A DNA stretch of 64,000 nucleotides from DASRHK01 sp963776465 (GCA_963776465.1 CAVZMV010000001.1:372001-436000); one strand, 5' to 3'. Numbered from the stretch's first letter, positions 1 through 6,815 are shown. The notes: generated by a model not told the origin, from the letters alone. Made by a program: numbers and translations.

Positions 1-1
1 C

Positions 2-151
2 CTTCAGGTGCTTCAGGCCGAACTCCCTGGCCTAGATGGTTTAGAACGAACAGCGAACATAAGGCTCCAAGCGGAAACTAAGACCTGGCTCGTAGACCAG
101 TACAAGGCCCTAGATGAAAAGCTTGGCCCCTATCTTCGTCTCCGACATTAG
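2..151 (+). CDS. C-terminal end of an unknown integron cassette protein (partial)
   Basis: An open frame enters from the left edge and encodes about 49 residues before a TAG stop at 149-151. The stop overlaps by one base the position just before the attC site, which is the usual arrangement for a cassette ORF. The visible tail is charged and probably helical (…LQAETKTWLVDQYKALDEK…). No family is recognised. Its role is unknown; only its position and reading frame support it. Confidence 0.55.
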   Translation, partial: LQVLQAELPGLDGLERTANIRLQAETKTWLVDQYKALDEKLGPYLRLRH

Positions 152-247
152 GCCCAACCCGGCGCTGGAGCCGACGTATGCGCCTTCGGCGCATATTCCC
201 TCCACGCGCTGCGCGCGCGTCGGCGCGGCTCAGCTTGATCGTTAGGC
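152..247 (+). other. attC recombination site 1 of integron array
   Basis: The site starts with GCCCAAC (152-158, RYYYAAC consensus) and ends with GTTAGGC (241-247, GTTRRRY consensus). Between them are two arms that are imperfect inverted repeats (CTGGAGCCG near the left, CGGCTCAGC near the right) around an internal GCGCCTTCGGCGC hairpin. Length is 96 bp. The two ends, the inverted arms and the flanking cassette ORFs together identify an attC site. Its orientation puts the integrase to the left of the window. Confidence 0.85.
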
Positions 248-250
248 AGC

Positions 251-604
251 ATGAAATCGATCACGCCGCGAAAGATCTCTGCTGAGGAAGCCGCGGTGGT
301 CAAGCAAGCTCTCGCGGTAGCTCACGTAAAGGACGCGCCCTCGATTTCTCCCAGGAACATTGACGGGTTAAAGGTCATCGCAATCTGCGAGTGCGGATGT
401 CGTAGCGTTGAGTTTGAGTGCGTTTCCGGCGAGGAGCAGCAGCTCGCTGACGGTGTTGGCATTCTCAGGTCCGGTGAGAAGACGGACATTATTGTTTGGG
501 GGCAAGGTGGCTCCGTTTCTCTTCTGGAGATCGTTGCCCACGGTGGCGCCGGTGAGCTTCCTATCAAAGTCCTTTCATGGGAGCAGGCTGGCCATGCTGC
601 CTAA
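251..604 (+). CDS. hypothetical integron cassette protein, 117 aa
   Basis: An ATG three bases after attC site 1 starts a 117-residue soluble protein, and its TAA stop lies inside the next attC (R'' box GCCTAAC). Central CECGCRSVEFEC gives a cysteine cluster that could bind a metal. There is no signal peptide or membrane segment. I do not recognise a family. It sits alone between two attC sites, so it is an independent mobile cassette rather than part of an operon. Confidence 0.7.
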   Translation: MKSITPRKISAEEAAVVKQALAVAHVKDAPSISPRNIDGLKVIAICECGCRSVEFECVSGEEQQLADGVGILRSGEKTDIIVWGQGGSVSLLEIVAHGGAGELPIKVLSWEQAGHAA

Positions 605-627
605 CCCTGCGCTCCAGCCGAAGGGGT
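599..627 (+). other. attC site 2, left part, cut by the IS3 element
   Basis: GCCTAAC at 599-605 is an RYYYAAC box followed by CCTGCGCTCCAGCCG, which closely matches the left arm of attC sites 1 and 3. The match stops where the insertion sequence begins. The right part resumes at about 1893. Confidence 0.75.
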
Positions 628-677
628 ACTTGACCCGATTTCGTTGACACTTTGGCCTAACAGCAAGGGGAGGATTT

Positions 678-1043
678 ATGGCCAGAGCGGGTCCAGCAAA
701 GGTCTATCGATACTCAGCGGCATTCAAGCTCAAAGCGGTCAAGCTCAGCAGCCTTGAGGGCGTACGCATCAAGGATGTCGCCGATGCTCTCGATATCCAT
801 CCATTCATGCTGTCGAAGTGGCGTAAGCAGGTTCGTGATGGAATCTTGCGCGCGCGCGTATCTGTTCCGCCCGAGATCCGCGGCGACAAGCATTCGGTAG
901 AGATGCAGGCGCTGAGCAAGCTCAAGCGCGAGCATGCTCTGCTGCAGGAGGAGCACGACCTCCTAAAAAAAGCCATCCGGTTCTGTTCCGATCCAAAAAA
1001 CAGATCTTCGCTTTCATCGCGGAGCAGGACCGGCTCTCGGTAA
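678..1043 (+). CDS. IS3-family transposase OrfA (helix-turn-helix protein)
   Basis: This 121-residue protein has an N-terminal helix-turn-helix that starts YRYSAAFKLKAVKL and continues through DVADALDIHPFMLSKWRKQV. It is followed by a leucine-zipper-like coiled coil (LSKLKREHALLQEEHDLLKKA). This is the DNA-binding regulator/N-terminal part of IS3 transposases. A GGGGAGG ribosome site lies at 666-672, just upstream of the ATG. Frame 0 ends soon after a run of seven A residues where a -1 slip would fuse it to OrfB. Confidence 0.9.
   Translation: MARAGPAKVYRYSAAFKLKAVKLSSLEGVRIKDVADALDIHPFMLSKWRKQVRDGILRARVSVPPEIRGDKHSVEMQALSKLKREHALLQEEHDLLKKAIRFCSDPKNRSSLSSRSRTGSR
965..971 (+). promoter_or_regulatory. 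A7 programmed -1 frameshift site for OrfAB
   Basis: Seven A residues lie in phase A|AAA|AAA relative to OrfA (codons 966-968 and 969-971). Slipping back one base puts ribosomes into the OrfB frame, which stays open from 971 through the OrfB stop at 1846. IS3 elements are known to make their full transposase this way. Confidence 0.75.
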
Positions 1044-1093
1044 CGCAGCTGTGCCGTGCCTACGGCGTCACGCGCGCGGGGTTTTACGCTTAC

Positions 1094-1846
1094 GTGCGTC
1101 GCGGCGTCAGCCGGCATCGGCGCGACGACGGCAAGCTACTCGAGCGCATCCGACAGCTCTTCGCGCAGAGCCGGGGCACCTATGGCAGTCCACGCATTCA
1201 CGCGTTGCTGCGCCAGGAAGGGATCCGCATCGGGCGCAAGCGCGTCGCACGATTGATGCGAGACCACGATCTGGAGGCCCGGGCTGCGCGTGTTTACCGG
1301 CGCATGCCGGGAACGACGGCGTTCTTCGCCAAGGTTCCTCATCGACTGCCCGCGTCGACCACGGCAGCAAATCAGGTCTGGCTGGGTGACATCACGTTCC
1401 TGCGCCTTCCAGGTCGATGGCGCTACCTGGCGGTGGTGATGGATCGGCACTCGCGGCGCATCCTCGGCTGGAGCCTGGGATCGCAGCGCACGATGCAGCT
1501 GACACGCATGGCGCTTCGCAGGGCAGTCGACAATCGAGGGCTAAGTCCGGGCCTGATCTTCCATTCCGATCGAGGCAGCGAGTACGCCGCTTACGCCTAC
1601 CGCGATCGACTGCAGAAGCTCGGCATCACCCAGAGCATGAACCGAGCCGGCCAGATGAATGACAACGCCCGAATGGAATCCTTCTTCCACTCCCTGAAGT
1701 CCGAAGAGCTTCATGGACGTCGCTTCAGCAGCGAACAGGATCTAGCCAAGGCTGTCCGCAGCTACATCGTTCGCTACAACAGCATCCGACCGCACTCTTC
1801 GCTTGGTTACCGCTCGCCGGTTGACTACGAGCGGATCGCGGCGTGA
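1094..1846 (+). CDS. IS3-family transposase OrfB (DDE integrase domain)
   Basis: This 250-residue frame carries an N-terminal HTH_21-like region (…SRGTYGSPRIHALLRQEG…) and an rve integrase core. The catalytic triad is visible as the D of GDITFLRLPG, the D of HSDRGSEY and the E of NARMESFFHSLK. It ends in the typical YNSIRPHSSLGYRSPVDYE motif. The frame is open upstream to the A7 slip site, so the functional product is probably OrfAB; the internal ATG at 1094 gives the stand-alone form. No stop or missing residue suggests inactivation. Confidence 0.9.
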   Translation: MRRGVSRHRRDDGKLLERIRQLFAQSRGTYGSPRIHALLRQEGIRIGRKRVARLMRDHDLEARAARVYRRMPGTTAFFAKVPHRLPASTTAANQVWLGDITFLRLPGRWRYLAVVMDRHSRRILGWSLGSQRTMQLTRMALRRAVDNRGLSPGLIFHSDRGSEYAAYAYRDRLQKLGITQSMNRAGQMNDNARMESFFHSLKSEELHGRRFSSEQDLAKAVRSYIVRYNSIRPHSSLGYRSPVDYERIAA

Positions 1847-1892
1847 GGATCAGACATGCACTATCGAGGGTGGCAACAAAAGTGGGTCAAGT

Positions 1893-1968
1893 TCCAGGTC
1901 GCGCCTTCGGCGCGACTTCCCTCAGTGCGCTTCGCGCACTTCGGCTCGGCTGAGCTTGGTCGTTGGGC
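1893..1968 (+). other. attC site 2, right part
   Basis: After the insertion sequence the attC resumes with a GCGCCTTCGGCGC hairpin, the arm CGGCTGAGC and the terminal GTTGGGC box (1962-1968). Joined to 599-627 it gives a site of about 105 bp very similar to attC 1 and attC 3. The insertion therefore hit the left arm of the folded site. Confidence 0.75.
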
Positions 1969-2005
1969 CGCCGATAGCCAATAGTTCTGGCCGTATATGC
2001 GCTTT

Positions 2006-2016
2006 GTATATACACT
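2006..2016 (+). promoter_or_regulatory. possible promoter/operator of the brnTA cassette
   Basis: A perfect 8-bp palindrome GTATATAC (2006-2013) overlaps a TACACT -10-like hexamer (2011-2016) six bases before the brnT ATG. BrnT/BrnA pairs are known to autorepress, and toxin-antitoxin cassettes usually carry their own promoter. No clear -35 box is seen, so this is only a candidate. Confidence 0.3.
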
Positions 2017-2021
2017 AGTGC

Positions 2022-2297
2022 ATGCGATTCACCTGGCAAGAGTCGAAGCGCCGCGCGAACCTCGCAAAGCACGGCTTGGACTTCGTCGATGCATCGCTCG
2101 TCTTTGACGGCCCGACGTTCACCTTCGAAGACGACCGCTTCACGTATCGTGAGCAGCGCTTTGTAACGCTCGGGCTGCTTGCAGGCATCGCGGTTTCAAT
2201 CGTCCATACCGAGACAGCACATGAAATACACATCATCTCTTTCCGCAAAGCGACGAGCCGCGAGGCCCGGATCCTCTTTGAACAAATCAAAAACTGA
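2022..2297 (+). CDS. brnT: BrnT family toxin (ribonuclease), integron cassette
   Basis: This 91-residue protein matches the BrnT fold family: N-terminal FTWQESKRRANLAKHGLDF, then FEDDRFTYREQRFVTLG, and C-terminal EIHIISFRKATSREARILFEQ. BrnT proteins are RelE-like ribonucleases that block translation until bound by BrnA. The antitoxin frame starts 19 bp downstream, giving the usual toxin-first order. Location between two attC sites shows that the pair moves as one cassette, where it could stabilise the array. Confidence 0.85.
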   Translation: MRFTWQESKRRANLAKHGLDFVDASLVFDGPTFTFEDDRFTYREQRFVTLGLLAGIAVSIVHTETAHEIHIISFRKATSREARILFEQIKN

Positions 2298-2316
2298 CTG
2301 GCGTCGGCTGAATGCC

Positions 2317-2613
2317 ATGAAAGACGAAGACATCGCACGGGATGAAGAGCATCCCGAGGCGACCATTGAACACATCGTCCGCGGCATCGCTCGTCACGGG
2401 CTGAAGCCACTGCCCCGAAAGACTGCTGTTTCGCTTCGGCTGGAGAACAGCGTCCTGGAGTGGTTCAAGGCGCAAGGGCCTGGGTATCAAACGCGCATGA
2501 ACGCAGTGCTCCGAGCATTCCGAGATGCGTCGGCCCAACCCGGCGCTCCAGCGGACGGTCCACGCCTTCGGCGTGTCCTTCCCTCGCACGCTTCGCGTGC
2601 TCGGCGCCGCTGA
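2317..2613 (+). CDS. brnA: BrnA family antitoxin with attC-encoded C-terminal tail
   Basis: The core (KTAVSLRLENSVLEWFKAQG then YQTRMNAVLRAF) is the ribbon-helix-helix DNA-binding domain of BrnA antitoxins, which bind BrnT and repress the operon. The ATG at 2317 gives 98 residues. The usual protein would end near RAFRDAS, but the frame has no stop there and runs through the attC site (2533-2628), adding about 28 residues ending SHASRARRR. The tail is thus translated recombination-site DNA. The domain call is firm; the function of the tail is unknown. Confidence 0.8.
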   Translation: MKDEDIARDEEHPEATIEHIVRGIARHGLKPLPRKTAVSLRLENSVLEWFKAQGPGYQTRMNAVLRAFRDASAQPGAPADGPRLRRVLPSHASRARRR

Positions 2614-2628
2614 GCTTGCACGTTGGGC
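2533..2628 (+). other. attC recombination site 3
   Basis: GCCCAAC (2533-2539) and GTTGGGC (2622-2628) bound a 96-bp site with inverted arms (GCTCCAGCGG and CCGCTGAGC) and two inner hairpins (CACGCCTTCGGCGTG and GCACGCTTCGCGTGC). It overlaps the 3' part of the brnA frame. Close similarity to attC 1 suggests one homogeneous array. Confidence 0.85.
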
Positions 2629-2640
2629 CGCGAACAGCAA

Positions 2641-2913
2641 ATGAAACAGGTTCTTCTCATCGTGGTGTTGATCGCGGTCGCCGTTGGTGGTTTCTATCGG
2701 CATCGGTCACAAGCCGCGCCACCTGAGCGCGAACGTCCTCGGTCGAGTGGTGCTGCGTCTGCAGCCGGATCCTTCACCTGCGACGGCCGCGTGTATTGTT
2801 CGCAAATGCATTCATGTGCCGAGGCTACGTTCTTCATCAAGAACTGTCCTGGCACGAAGATGGACGGCGACAACGACGGGGTTCCTTGCGAGAGTCAGTG
2901 GTGCGGCCAGTGA
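2641..2913 (+). CDS. membrane-anchored Excalibur-domain protein (cassette)
   Basis: The 90-residue product begins with a signal anchor (MKQVLLIVVLIAVAVGGFY), has a short Pro/Arg linker, and ends in an Excalibur domain: FTCDGRVYCSQMHSCAEA then DGDNDGVPCESQWC. The DxDxDGxxCE loop is the calcium-binding signature of the family, and four to five cysteines are conserved. Such domains occur in secreted nucleases and other surface proteins, but here it stands alone. The ATG at 2641 is preferred over an in-frame TTG inside the attC. Confidence 0.75.
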   Translation: MKQVLLIVVLIAVAVGGFYRHRSQAAPPERERPRSSGAASAAGSFTCDGRVYCSQMHSCAEATFFIKNCPGTKMDGDNDGVPCESQWCGQ

Positions 2914-2917
2914 GGCT

Positions 2918-2961
2918 GCCCAACCCATCGCTGCAGCGGACGCTGAGCTTGTTCGTTGGGC
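2918..2961 (+). other. unusually short attC site 4 (44 bp)
   Basis: GCCCAAC (2918-2924) and GTTGGGC (2955-2961) enclose only 30 bp, with CGCTGCAGCG and a GCTGAGC arm but none of the long inner hairpin seen in sites 1-3. Boxes and position between two cassette ORFs support an attC. The central stem seems to have been lost. Confidence 0.65.
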
Positions 2962-2970
2962 CACATTTTT

Positions 2971-3207
2971 ATGACTAAGAACGCGTTTTGGTTCCCGGCA
3001 AAGAAAATTGGTTGGGGCTGGGGACCGCCGGTCACTTGGCAAGGCTGGGCATTCCTGGTCGCGTGGGTCGCGGCTGTTCTCGTTGGCAGCCCCCTCCTGC
3101 ATCATCGCGGTGGCGTGCCTCTCTTTCTGCTCTTCTTCATACCCATGCTTGGTTTGCTGCTTCTAGTTTGTTGGTTTAAGGGCGAGCCGCCGCGGTGGCG
3201 TTCGTGA
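2971..3207 (+). CDS. small membrane protein, integron cassette
   Basis: This 78-residue protein starts 9 bp after attC 4. It has a basic, tryptophan-rich N-terminus (WFPAKKIGWGWGPPVTW) followed by two hydrophobic helices (AFLVAWVAAVLVGS and LFLLFFIPMLGLLLLVCWF). The product is predicted to sit in the inner membrane as a helical hairpin. Family and function are not recognised. Confidence 0.6.
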   Translation: MTKNAFWFPAKKIGWGWGPPVTWQGWAFLVAWVAAVLVGSPLLHHRGGVPLFLLFFIPMLGLLLLVCWFKGEPPRWRS

Positions 3208-3214
3208 AGTTGTG

Positions 3215-3241
3215 GCCCAATCTGCAGCGTCAGGGTTGGGC
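3215..3241 (+). other. degenerate attC remnant at array end
   Basis: GCCCAAT (3215-3221) and GTTGGGC (3235-3241) resemble the two end boxes with only 13 bp between them (CTGCAGCG is retained). The left box has lost its terminal C. It probably marks the decayed distal end of the array, since no attC follows. Confidence 0.45.
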
Positions 3242-3275
3242 CTCATGAAGCCGACGTCCTGAAGGCACCGACTAC

Positions 3276-3716
3276 ATGGCCAGATACTGGTGGCAATGCA
3301 CCTCGTGCGGCGACCGCCCCGCTTGGCTGACGGTCTGTCATTCACGGAGCATCGCCGCCTTCATTTGGGACGAGCTGGCTCCAAGTGGCTGGGATCAGCG
3401 TCTTCTGCGCCGCACGTGCAAATGCAAACGGCGTTCGCTGCGCATCACGTATCGGTTTCAACGCGGGGATCCGGAAAGGATCAGCATCAAGCACATTGTC
3501 GGGCTGGTCCCGGATGGCGACTATCTCCCCATGCTGTGGGACACCTTCAGGCACTCCAGTCCTCGGACGCATTGGATCGACTTCAAGTACCAAAGGGGCC
3601 GCAGCCCCTGGGGCCTGACCAAACGGCTGGTCTTGGAGAAGGCAAAACTTGCGCGGCTGCTGCGGGCCTATGAACGGGCGACTGGTACGGCGGTATCCGC
3701 CATGACATCCAGGTAA
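3276..3716 (+). CDS. hypothetical protein with cysteine pairs, 146 aa
   Basis: A soluble 146-residue protein with CTSCGD near residue 9 and CKCK near residue 49, which together could form a zinc site. It is rich in Arg and aromatic residues (WWQCTSC, YRFQRGD, WIDFKYQRGR). No signal peptide is present. It lies just past the last attC remnant, so it may be the last cassette or the first chromosomal gene. No family recognised. Confidence 0.6.
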   Translation: MARYWWQCTSCGDRPAWLTVCHSRSIAAFIWDELAPSGWDQRLLRRTCKCKRRSLRITYRFQRGDPERISIKHIVGLVPDGDYLPMLWDTFRHSSPRTHWIDFKYQRGRSPWGLTKRLVLEKAKLARLLRAYERATGTAVSAMTSR

Positions 3717-3723
3717 TCGCGCA

Positions 3724-4110
3724 ATGCGAGCGACGATGCGACTCGCGGTATTGGTAGTAATCGCTGTCGCAGGCTGTGCGCAGCCACCCCAGCGCGCGCA
3801 GCACACCATGTTCAAAGGCGTCGAGCTCTATAGCTGGAGGGACGTGGCCTCTGGCCAATGCCGGCACTCGCTCCTGCCCGGGACCAACCGCAACAAGCAC
3901 TTGGCGGAGATCACGGCGGCTGACACTGCCATCGTGGACATGACGCAACTCAAGAAGCGGGTGGCGCTCCTGGCTGAAGGCGAGCAGGTCGTCTGGAGCT
4001 TTCCGGAAATCCCGGACACGCAGCCCTGCCCAAGCCGTGACGAAGTCGATGCGCTCATCGCCTTTGCAGCGGCGCACCAGGTCACGGTCCGCATGGGACG
4101 CCTTCCCTAA
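3724..4110 (+). CDS. small predicted lipoprotein
   Basis: The N-terminus (MRATMRLAVLVVIAVAGCAQ) is a lipoprotein signal with lipobox VAGC, giving a short lipidated mature protein of about 110 residues. An alternative ATG lies at 3736. The mature part (…TQLKKRVALLAEGEQVVWSF…) matches no family I know. It starts 7 bp after the previous stop and may be co-transcribed with it. Confidence 0.65.
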   Translation: MRATMRLAVLVVIAVAGCAQPPQRAQHTMFKGVELYSWRDVASGQCRHSLLPGTNRNKHLAEITAADTAIVDMTQLKKRVALLAEGEQVVWSFPEIPDTQPCPSRDEVDALIAFAAAHQVTVRMGRLP

Positions 4111-4153
4111 ATTCCCTGTATCTTCGCGCTTTGATTTTCACAGGGGACTCCCG

Positions 4154-4882
4154 ATGTCGAGAACGATTGGTTGCGCCGTGCTGTTGGCCGCAGGCTGCCT
4201 TGCCCTGCCCCAAATGGCCGCTGCCGCGCCCGTGGAGCTGGTGGAGCTGCCGGTCTGCACGCAGCTGGTGCCTGGCGCGGTGTCAGTGACCAAGACGCCC
4301 ATCAACCTGCAGATCCGCGTGCTGCTCGACGGCGTGCCCTTGAGCCGCGCCCAGCAGATCGTGTCCCGGGCGCAGGCGGCGTACAACAAGTCGCTGATCA
4401 CGATTGTGCCGAGCTACCAGTCGGCGAGCTTCAACGGGAGCGACGGCGCGCAGATCATCGCGCAGGCCAAGGCGTATTACGGCGGCGTGCGGCCTGCGGG
4501 CATCGACGTGGTCTACGTGATGACCAGCAAGGACATCACGGATGCGGTGAACGGCAGCGGTCTTGCAGGACTTGCCGATTGCATCGGCGGCGTCGCGCAC
4601 GCGGACACGGCGTTCGCGGTCGGCGAGATCGCCGAATATCCGACGATCGATCTGGTGGCCTACAAGCTCTACACGGAGACAGGGGCCAAGGTGATGGCGC
4701 ACGAGGTCGGCCACCTCATGGGCGCGCACCACCACTACGCCAACTGCGTCGAGGGACTGGTGCCGATGAAGGACGCGCCTTGCACGCTGATGTTCAACAC
4801 CATCGAGCTGCAGAAGCTCGCCTTCTCAATATTGAACACCACCGTCGTGCGCGGTCACGCGCAGGCTTACGCCGCTCCCTGA
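4154..4882 (+). CDS. secreted metzincin-type zinc metalloprotease
   Basis: A Sec signal peptide (MSRTIGCAVLLAAGCLALPQMAAAA) precedes a 217-residue mature protein. Near residue 182 it has HEVGHLMGAHHH, the HExxHxxGxxH zinc signature of metzincins (reprolysin/M12-like), followed by CTLMFN, a candidate Met-turn. Four cysteines probably form disulfides. It should cleave proteins or peptides outside the inner membrane; the substrate is unknown. The ATG at 4154 is chosen because it gives a clean signal peptide after GGGGAC; an upstream extension into the previous gene is not credible. Confidence 0.8.
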   Translation: MSRTIGCAVLLAAGCLALPQMAAAAPVELVELPVCTQLVPGAVSVTKTPINLQIRVLLDGVPLSRAQQIVSRAQAAYNKSLITIVPSYQSASFNGSDGAQIIAQAKAYYGGVRPAGIDVVYVMTSKDITDAVNGSGLAGLADCIGGVAHADTAFAVGEIAEYPTIDLVAYKLYTETGAKVMAHEVGHLMGAHHHYANCVEGLVPMKDAPCTLMFNTIELQKLAFSILNTTVVRGHAQAYAAP

Positions 4883-4914
4883 GGGGGCGTTAGCGGTTGC
4901 GCACATTCGGAGCA

Positions 4915-5370
4915 GTGAAGAACAACGGCTGCCGTCTGCCTTATCTGGTGGGTGGGCTCGTGGCCATCTGCGCCTTGTCCGCTGCGCTGGCGTATGACGC
5001 CTCGGGCTTTGTCGGCGTCTGGAAGTTCGAGAAGAGCGCTTTCATCGGCAAGGCCACGATGTACACCCTCTTCTCCGAGGGCGGAACATGCACGCAGGTG
5101 GTGAAGGCGACCATCGCCGGCACGACGCACTGGGCAACCGATCGGTGCTCGTGGTCCATAGAGAACGCGGCGCTTTCCATACGGGTCACTGGCTCCGTGA
5201 CGACGCCCAAGCAGGTGGGCACGTCAACCGTAGTGACGATCGAGTCGCTTTCCGCGGAGACGTTTTCCTACAAGAAGGACGGCGATCTGGAAAAATGGGT
5301 TCGCGTTGATGCCGTGCCAGCCGAGTACGCAGGCAAGCTCGACGCCGAAACACGACCTGACCGTCAATGA
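4915..5370 (+). CDS. exported hypothetical protein
   Basis: The product begins with a basic stretch and a hydrophobic segment (YLVGGLVAICALSAALAY), consistent with a signal peptide cut after the AxA-like site. The remaining 125 residues look like a small beta-rich domain (FVGVWKFEKSAF…, resembling lipocalin-like 'GxW' starts) with one cysteine pair. GTG at 4915 is the likely start; a TTG at 4897 is also in frame. It overlaps the next ATG by four bases, implying translational coupling. Confidence 0.6.
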   Translation: MKNNGCRLPYLVGGLVAICALSAALAYDASGFVGVWKFEKSAFIGKATMYTLFSEGGTCTQVVKATIAGTTHWATDRCSWSIENAALSIRVTGSVTTPKQVGTSTVVTIESLSAETFSYKKDGDLEKWVRVDAVPAEYAGKLDAETRPDRQ

Positions 5371-5618
5371 CCACCAAAGCGACCACCGCCGGCACCCTGC
5401 ACAAGCTGCCATCGGACTTCCGGCGCGCCATTCAATCCGACGCTGCGGCGAAAGGCCTCTGGGCCGATATCACGCCGCTGGCGCGTAACGAATGGATCTG
5501 CTGGGTCACGTCTGCCAAAAAGGAAGAGACCCGGAAGCGCCGCATCGAGGTTGGCCTGGACAAGATGCGTGGGGGAATGCGCCGGCCGTGCTGCTGGCCC
5601 GGCTGCCCACATCGCTGA
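5367..5618 (+). CDS. YdeI/OmpD-associated family protein
   Basis: An 83-residue protein with LHKLPSDFRRAIQSDAAAKGLW and RNEWICWVTSAKKEETRKRRI, the pattern of the YdeI/OmpD-associated domain (bacteriocin-protection family). These small cytosolic proteins are poorly understood. The length is short compared with full YdeI proteins, which carry an extra N-terminal domain. The ATGA overlap with the upstream gene ties their translation together. Confidence 0.7.
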   Translation: MTTKATTAGTLHKLPSDFRRAIQSDAAAKGLWADITPLARNEWICWVTSAKKEETRKRRIEVGLDKMRGGMRRPCCWPGCPHR

Positions 5619-5635
5619 AGAGGTAGTCAACCTTG

Positions 5636-6049
5636 ATGCCGACCCTTCACCTGATCGCCATCGCCTTCTGGCTGGGCGTGGTCGGCGCCGAGTTCGTCAT
5701 CGAGCGCAGCCGGACGGCGAGCAAGCCGCACGGCTACGAAGTCGCGCGCAACCACTACTGGATCGACCTGTATCTGGAGATCCCGGCGATCGTGATGATT
5801 CTCGCGACGGGGCTGGCGATGGTGAATCCGGGCAAGCTCTCCGCGCTCTACGTCGTCAAGATCGCTGCGGGACTGCTGGCCATCGGCGCCAACGCCGTGT
5901 GCGTGATCCCGGTGATCCTGCGCAAGCGCGCCGCCGATCGCGACGATCTGGCGGCAGTGATCCGCTATTCGCGCGGGATCGACTTGACCGCGGTGGTCGG
6001 CGCGCCCGCTGCGCTCGTTGCCTTGGCGCTGGGCGCCTTGATCGCATGA
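5636..6049 (+). CDS. membrane protein with four predicted helices
   Basis: This 137-residue protein shows hydrophobic segments near residues 4-20, 45-62, 70-95 and 115-137 with a short charged loop containing ERSRTASKPHGYEVARNHYW between the first two. It resembles small DUF-type integral membrane proteins but no named family is certain. ATG 5636 is chosen over TTG 5633. The stop overlaps the next ATG (6046). Confidence 0.6.
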   Translation: MPTLHLIAIAFWLGVVGAEFVIERSRTASKPHGYEVARNHYWIDLYLEIPAIVMILATGLAMVNPGKLSALYVVKIAAGLLAIGANAVCVIPVILRKRAADRDDLAAVIRYSRGIDLTAVVGAPAALVALALGALIA

Positions 6050-6444
6050 AGACCTATAGAGCCAGCTGTCACTGCGGACGCGTCGTCGTGGAGGCCGGGC
6101 TGGACTTGAGCCAGCCGAGCTATCGCTGCAACTGCTCCATCTGCCGCCGCAATCGCTTCTGGCCCGCGGTGGCGCTGCTGGACGGCTTTCGCGTGCTCTC
6201 CGGCGAGGCGGAGCTCACGAAGTACACGTTCGGCGCGATGAAGAACCACCACTTCTTCTGCCGGCATTGCGGCGTGCGGGTGTTCGGCGTCGGCAACGAC
6301 ACGCCGATCGGCAAGATGTATGGCGTGAACATCGGCTGCCTCGAGGGCGTCAGCGAGGAGGAGCTGTCGCGCATCCCCATCACTTACGTGGACGGCATGC
6401 ACGATCGCTGGTCGGCGGCGCCGGAGTTCTGTCAACATCTCTGA
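6046..6444 (+). CDS. GFA family protein (glutathione-dependent formaldehyde-activating-like)
   Basis: CHCG (residues 8-11), CNCSIC (near 29-34) and CRHCGVRVFG (near 72) are the zinc-binding cysteine sets of the GFA/CENP-V fold. Family members include enzymes that condense glutathione with formaldehyde, but most, like this one, are of unknown substrate. At 132 residues it has normal length. Its ATG overlaps the stop of the preceding membrane-protein gene. Confidence 0.85.
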   Translation: MKTYRASCHCGRVVVEAGLDLSQPSYRCNCSICRRNRFWPAVALLDGFRVLSGEAELTKYTFGAMKNHHFFCRHCGVRVFGVGNDTPIGKMYGVNIGCLEGVSEEELSRIPITYVDGMHDRWSAAPEFCQHL

Positions 6445-6467
6445 CGGAAACCTGGAGACCCTAGTCG

Positions 6468-6815
6468 ATGATGCGAGCAATGGCCCTGGCGGCGCTGGTC
6501 CTGGCCTCCGCCGCGGCGCACGCGGATGCAGCGCTGCTGGAGCGTGCGCACGAAGCCGTGAAGAAGGAGCTGCAGAATCCGCAGAGCGCGCACTTCCGCA
6601 ACGAGGTCGAGAACAAGGGCAAGGTCTGCGGTGAGGTCACGGCCAGGGACGCCAACGGCAACTATGGCGGCTACGCCCAATACGTCTACACCGGCAAGGG
6701 CGTGATCATCGCCCCCCTGCGCGGCAGCAAGGACGATCTGATGATCGACGCGGTCCGACGCGCCTGCGACCGCGTCACGGCGCCGGCCAAGGGCAAGCAG
6801 CCGCCCGCCAAATGA
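6468..6815 (+). CDS. small periplasmic hypothetical protein
   Basis: A signal peptide (MMRAMALAALVLASAAAHA) is followed by about 95 residues. The motif LQNPQSAHFRNEVENKGKVCGEVTARDANGNYGGY… occurs in small exported proteins of Proteobacteria, in which two cysteines (CG and RACD) may pair. Function unknown. The stop overlaps the next gene's ATG by four bases. Confidence 0.65.
   Translation: MMRAMALAALVLASAAAHADAALLERAHEAVKKELQNPQSAHFRNEVENKGKVCGEVTARDANGNYGGYAQYVYTGKGVIIAPLRGSKDDLMIDAVRRACDRVTAPAKGKQPPAK

Larger units (their letters stand above)
628..1892 (+). mobile_element. IS3-family insertion sequence inside an attC site
   Basis: The element has imperfect terminal inverted repeats. The left end ACTTGACCC…TTTCGTTGACAC (from 628) matches the reverse complement of the right end (to 1892) at about 21 of 28 positions. 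Conventional TG…CA ends would place it at 631-1889. It contains two overlapping frames, orfA and orfB, with a poly-A slippery site between them, the IS3 arrangement. I could not find a convincing target duplication at either boundary choice. It appears intact. Confidence 0.85.

Noticed and set aside
628..1892. Group IIC-attC intron as the attC-splitting element
   Set aside because: The insert encodes a DDE transposase with A7 frameshift and has inverted-repeat ends; no reverse transcriptase or domain V is present.
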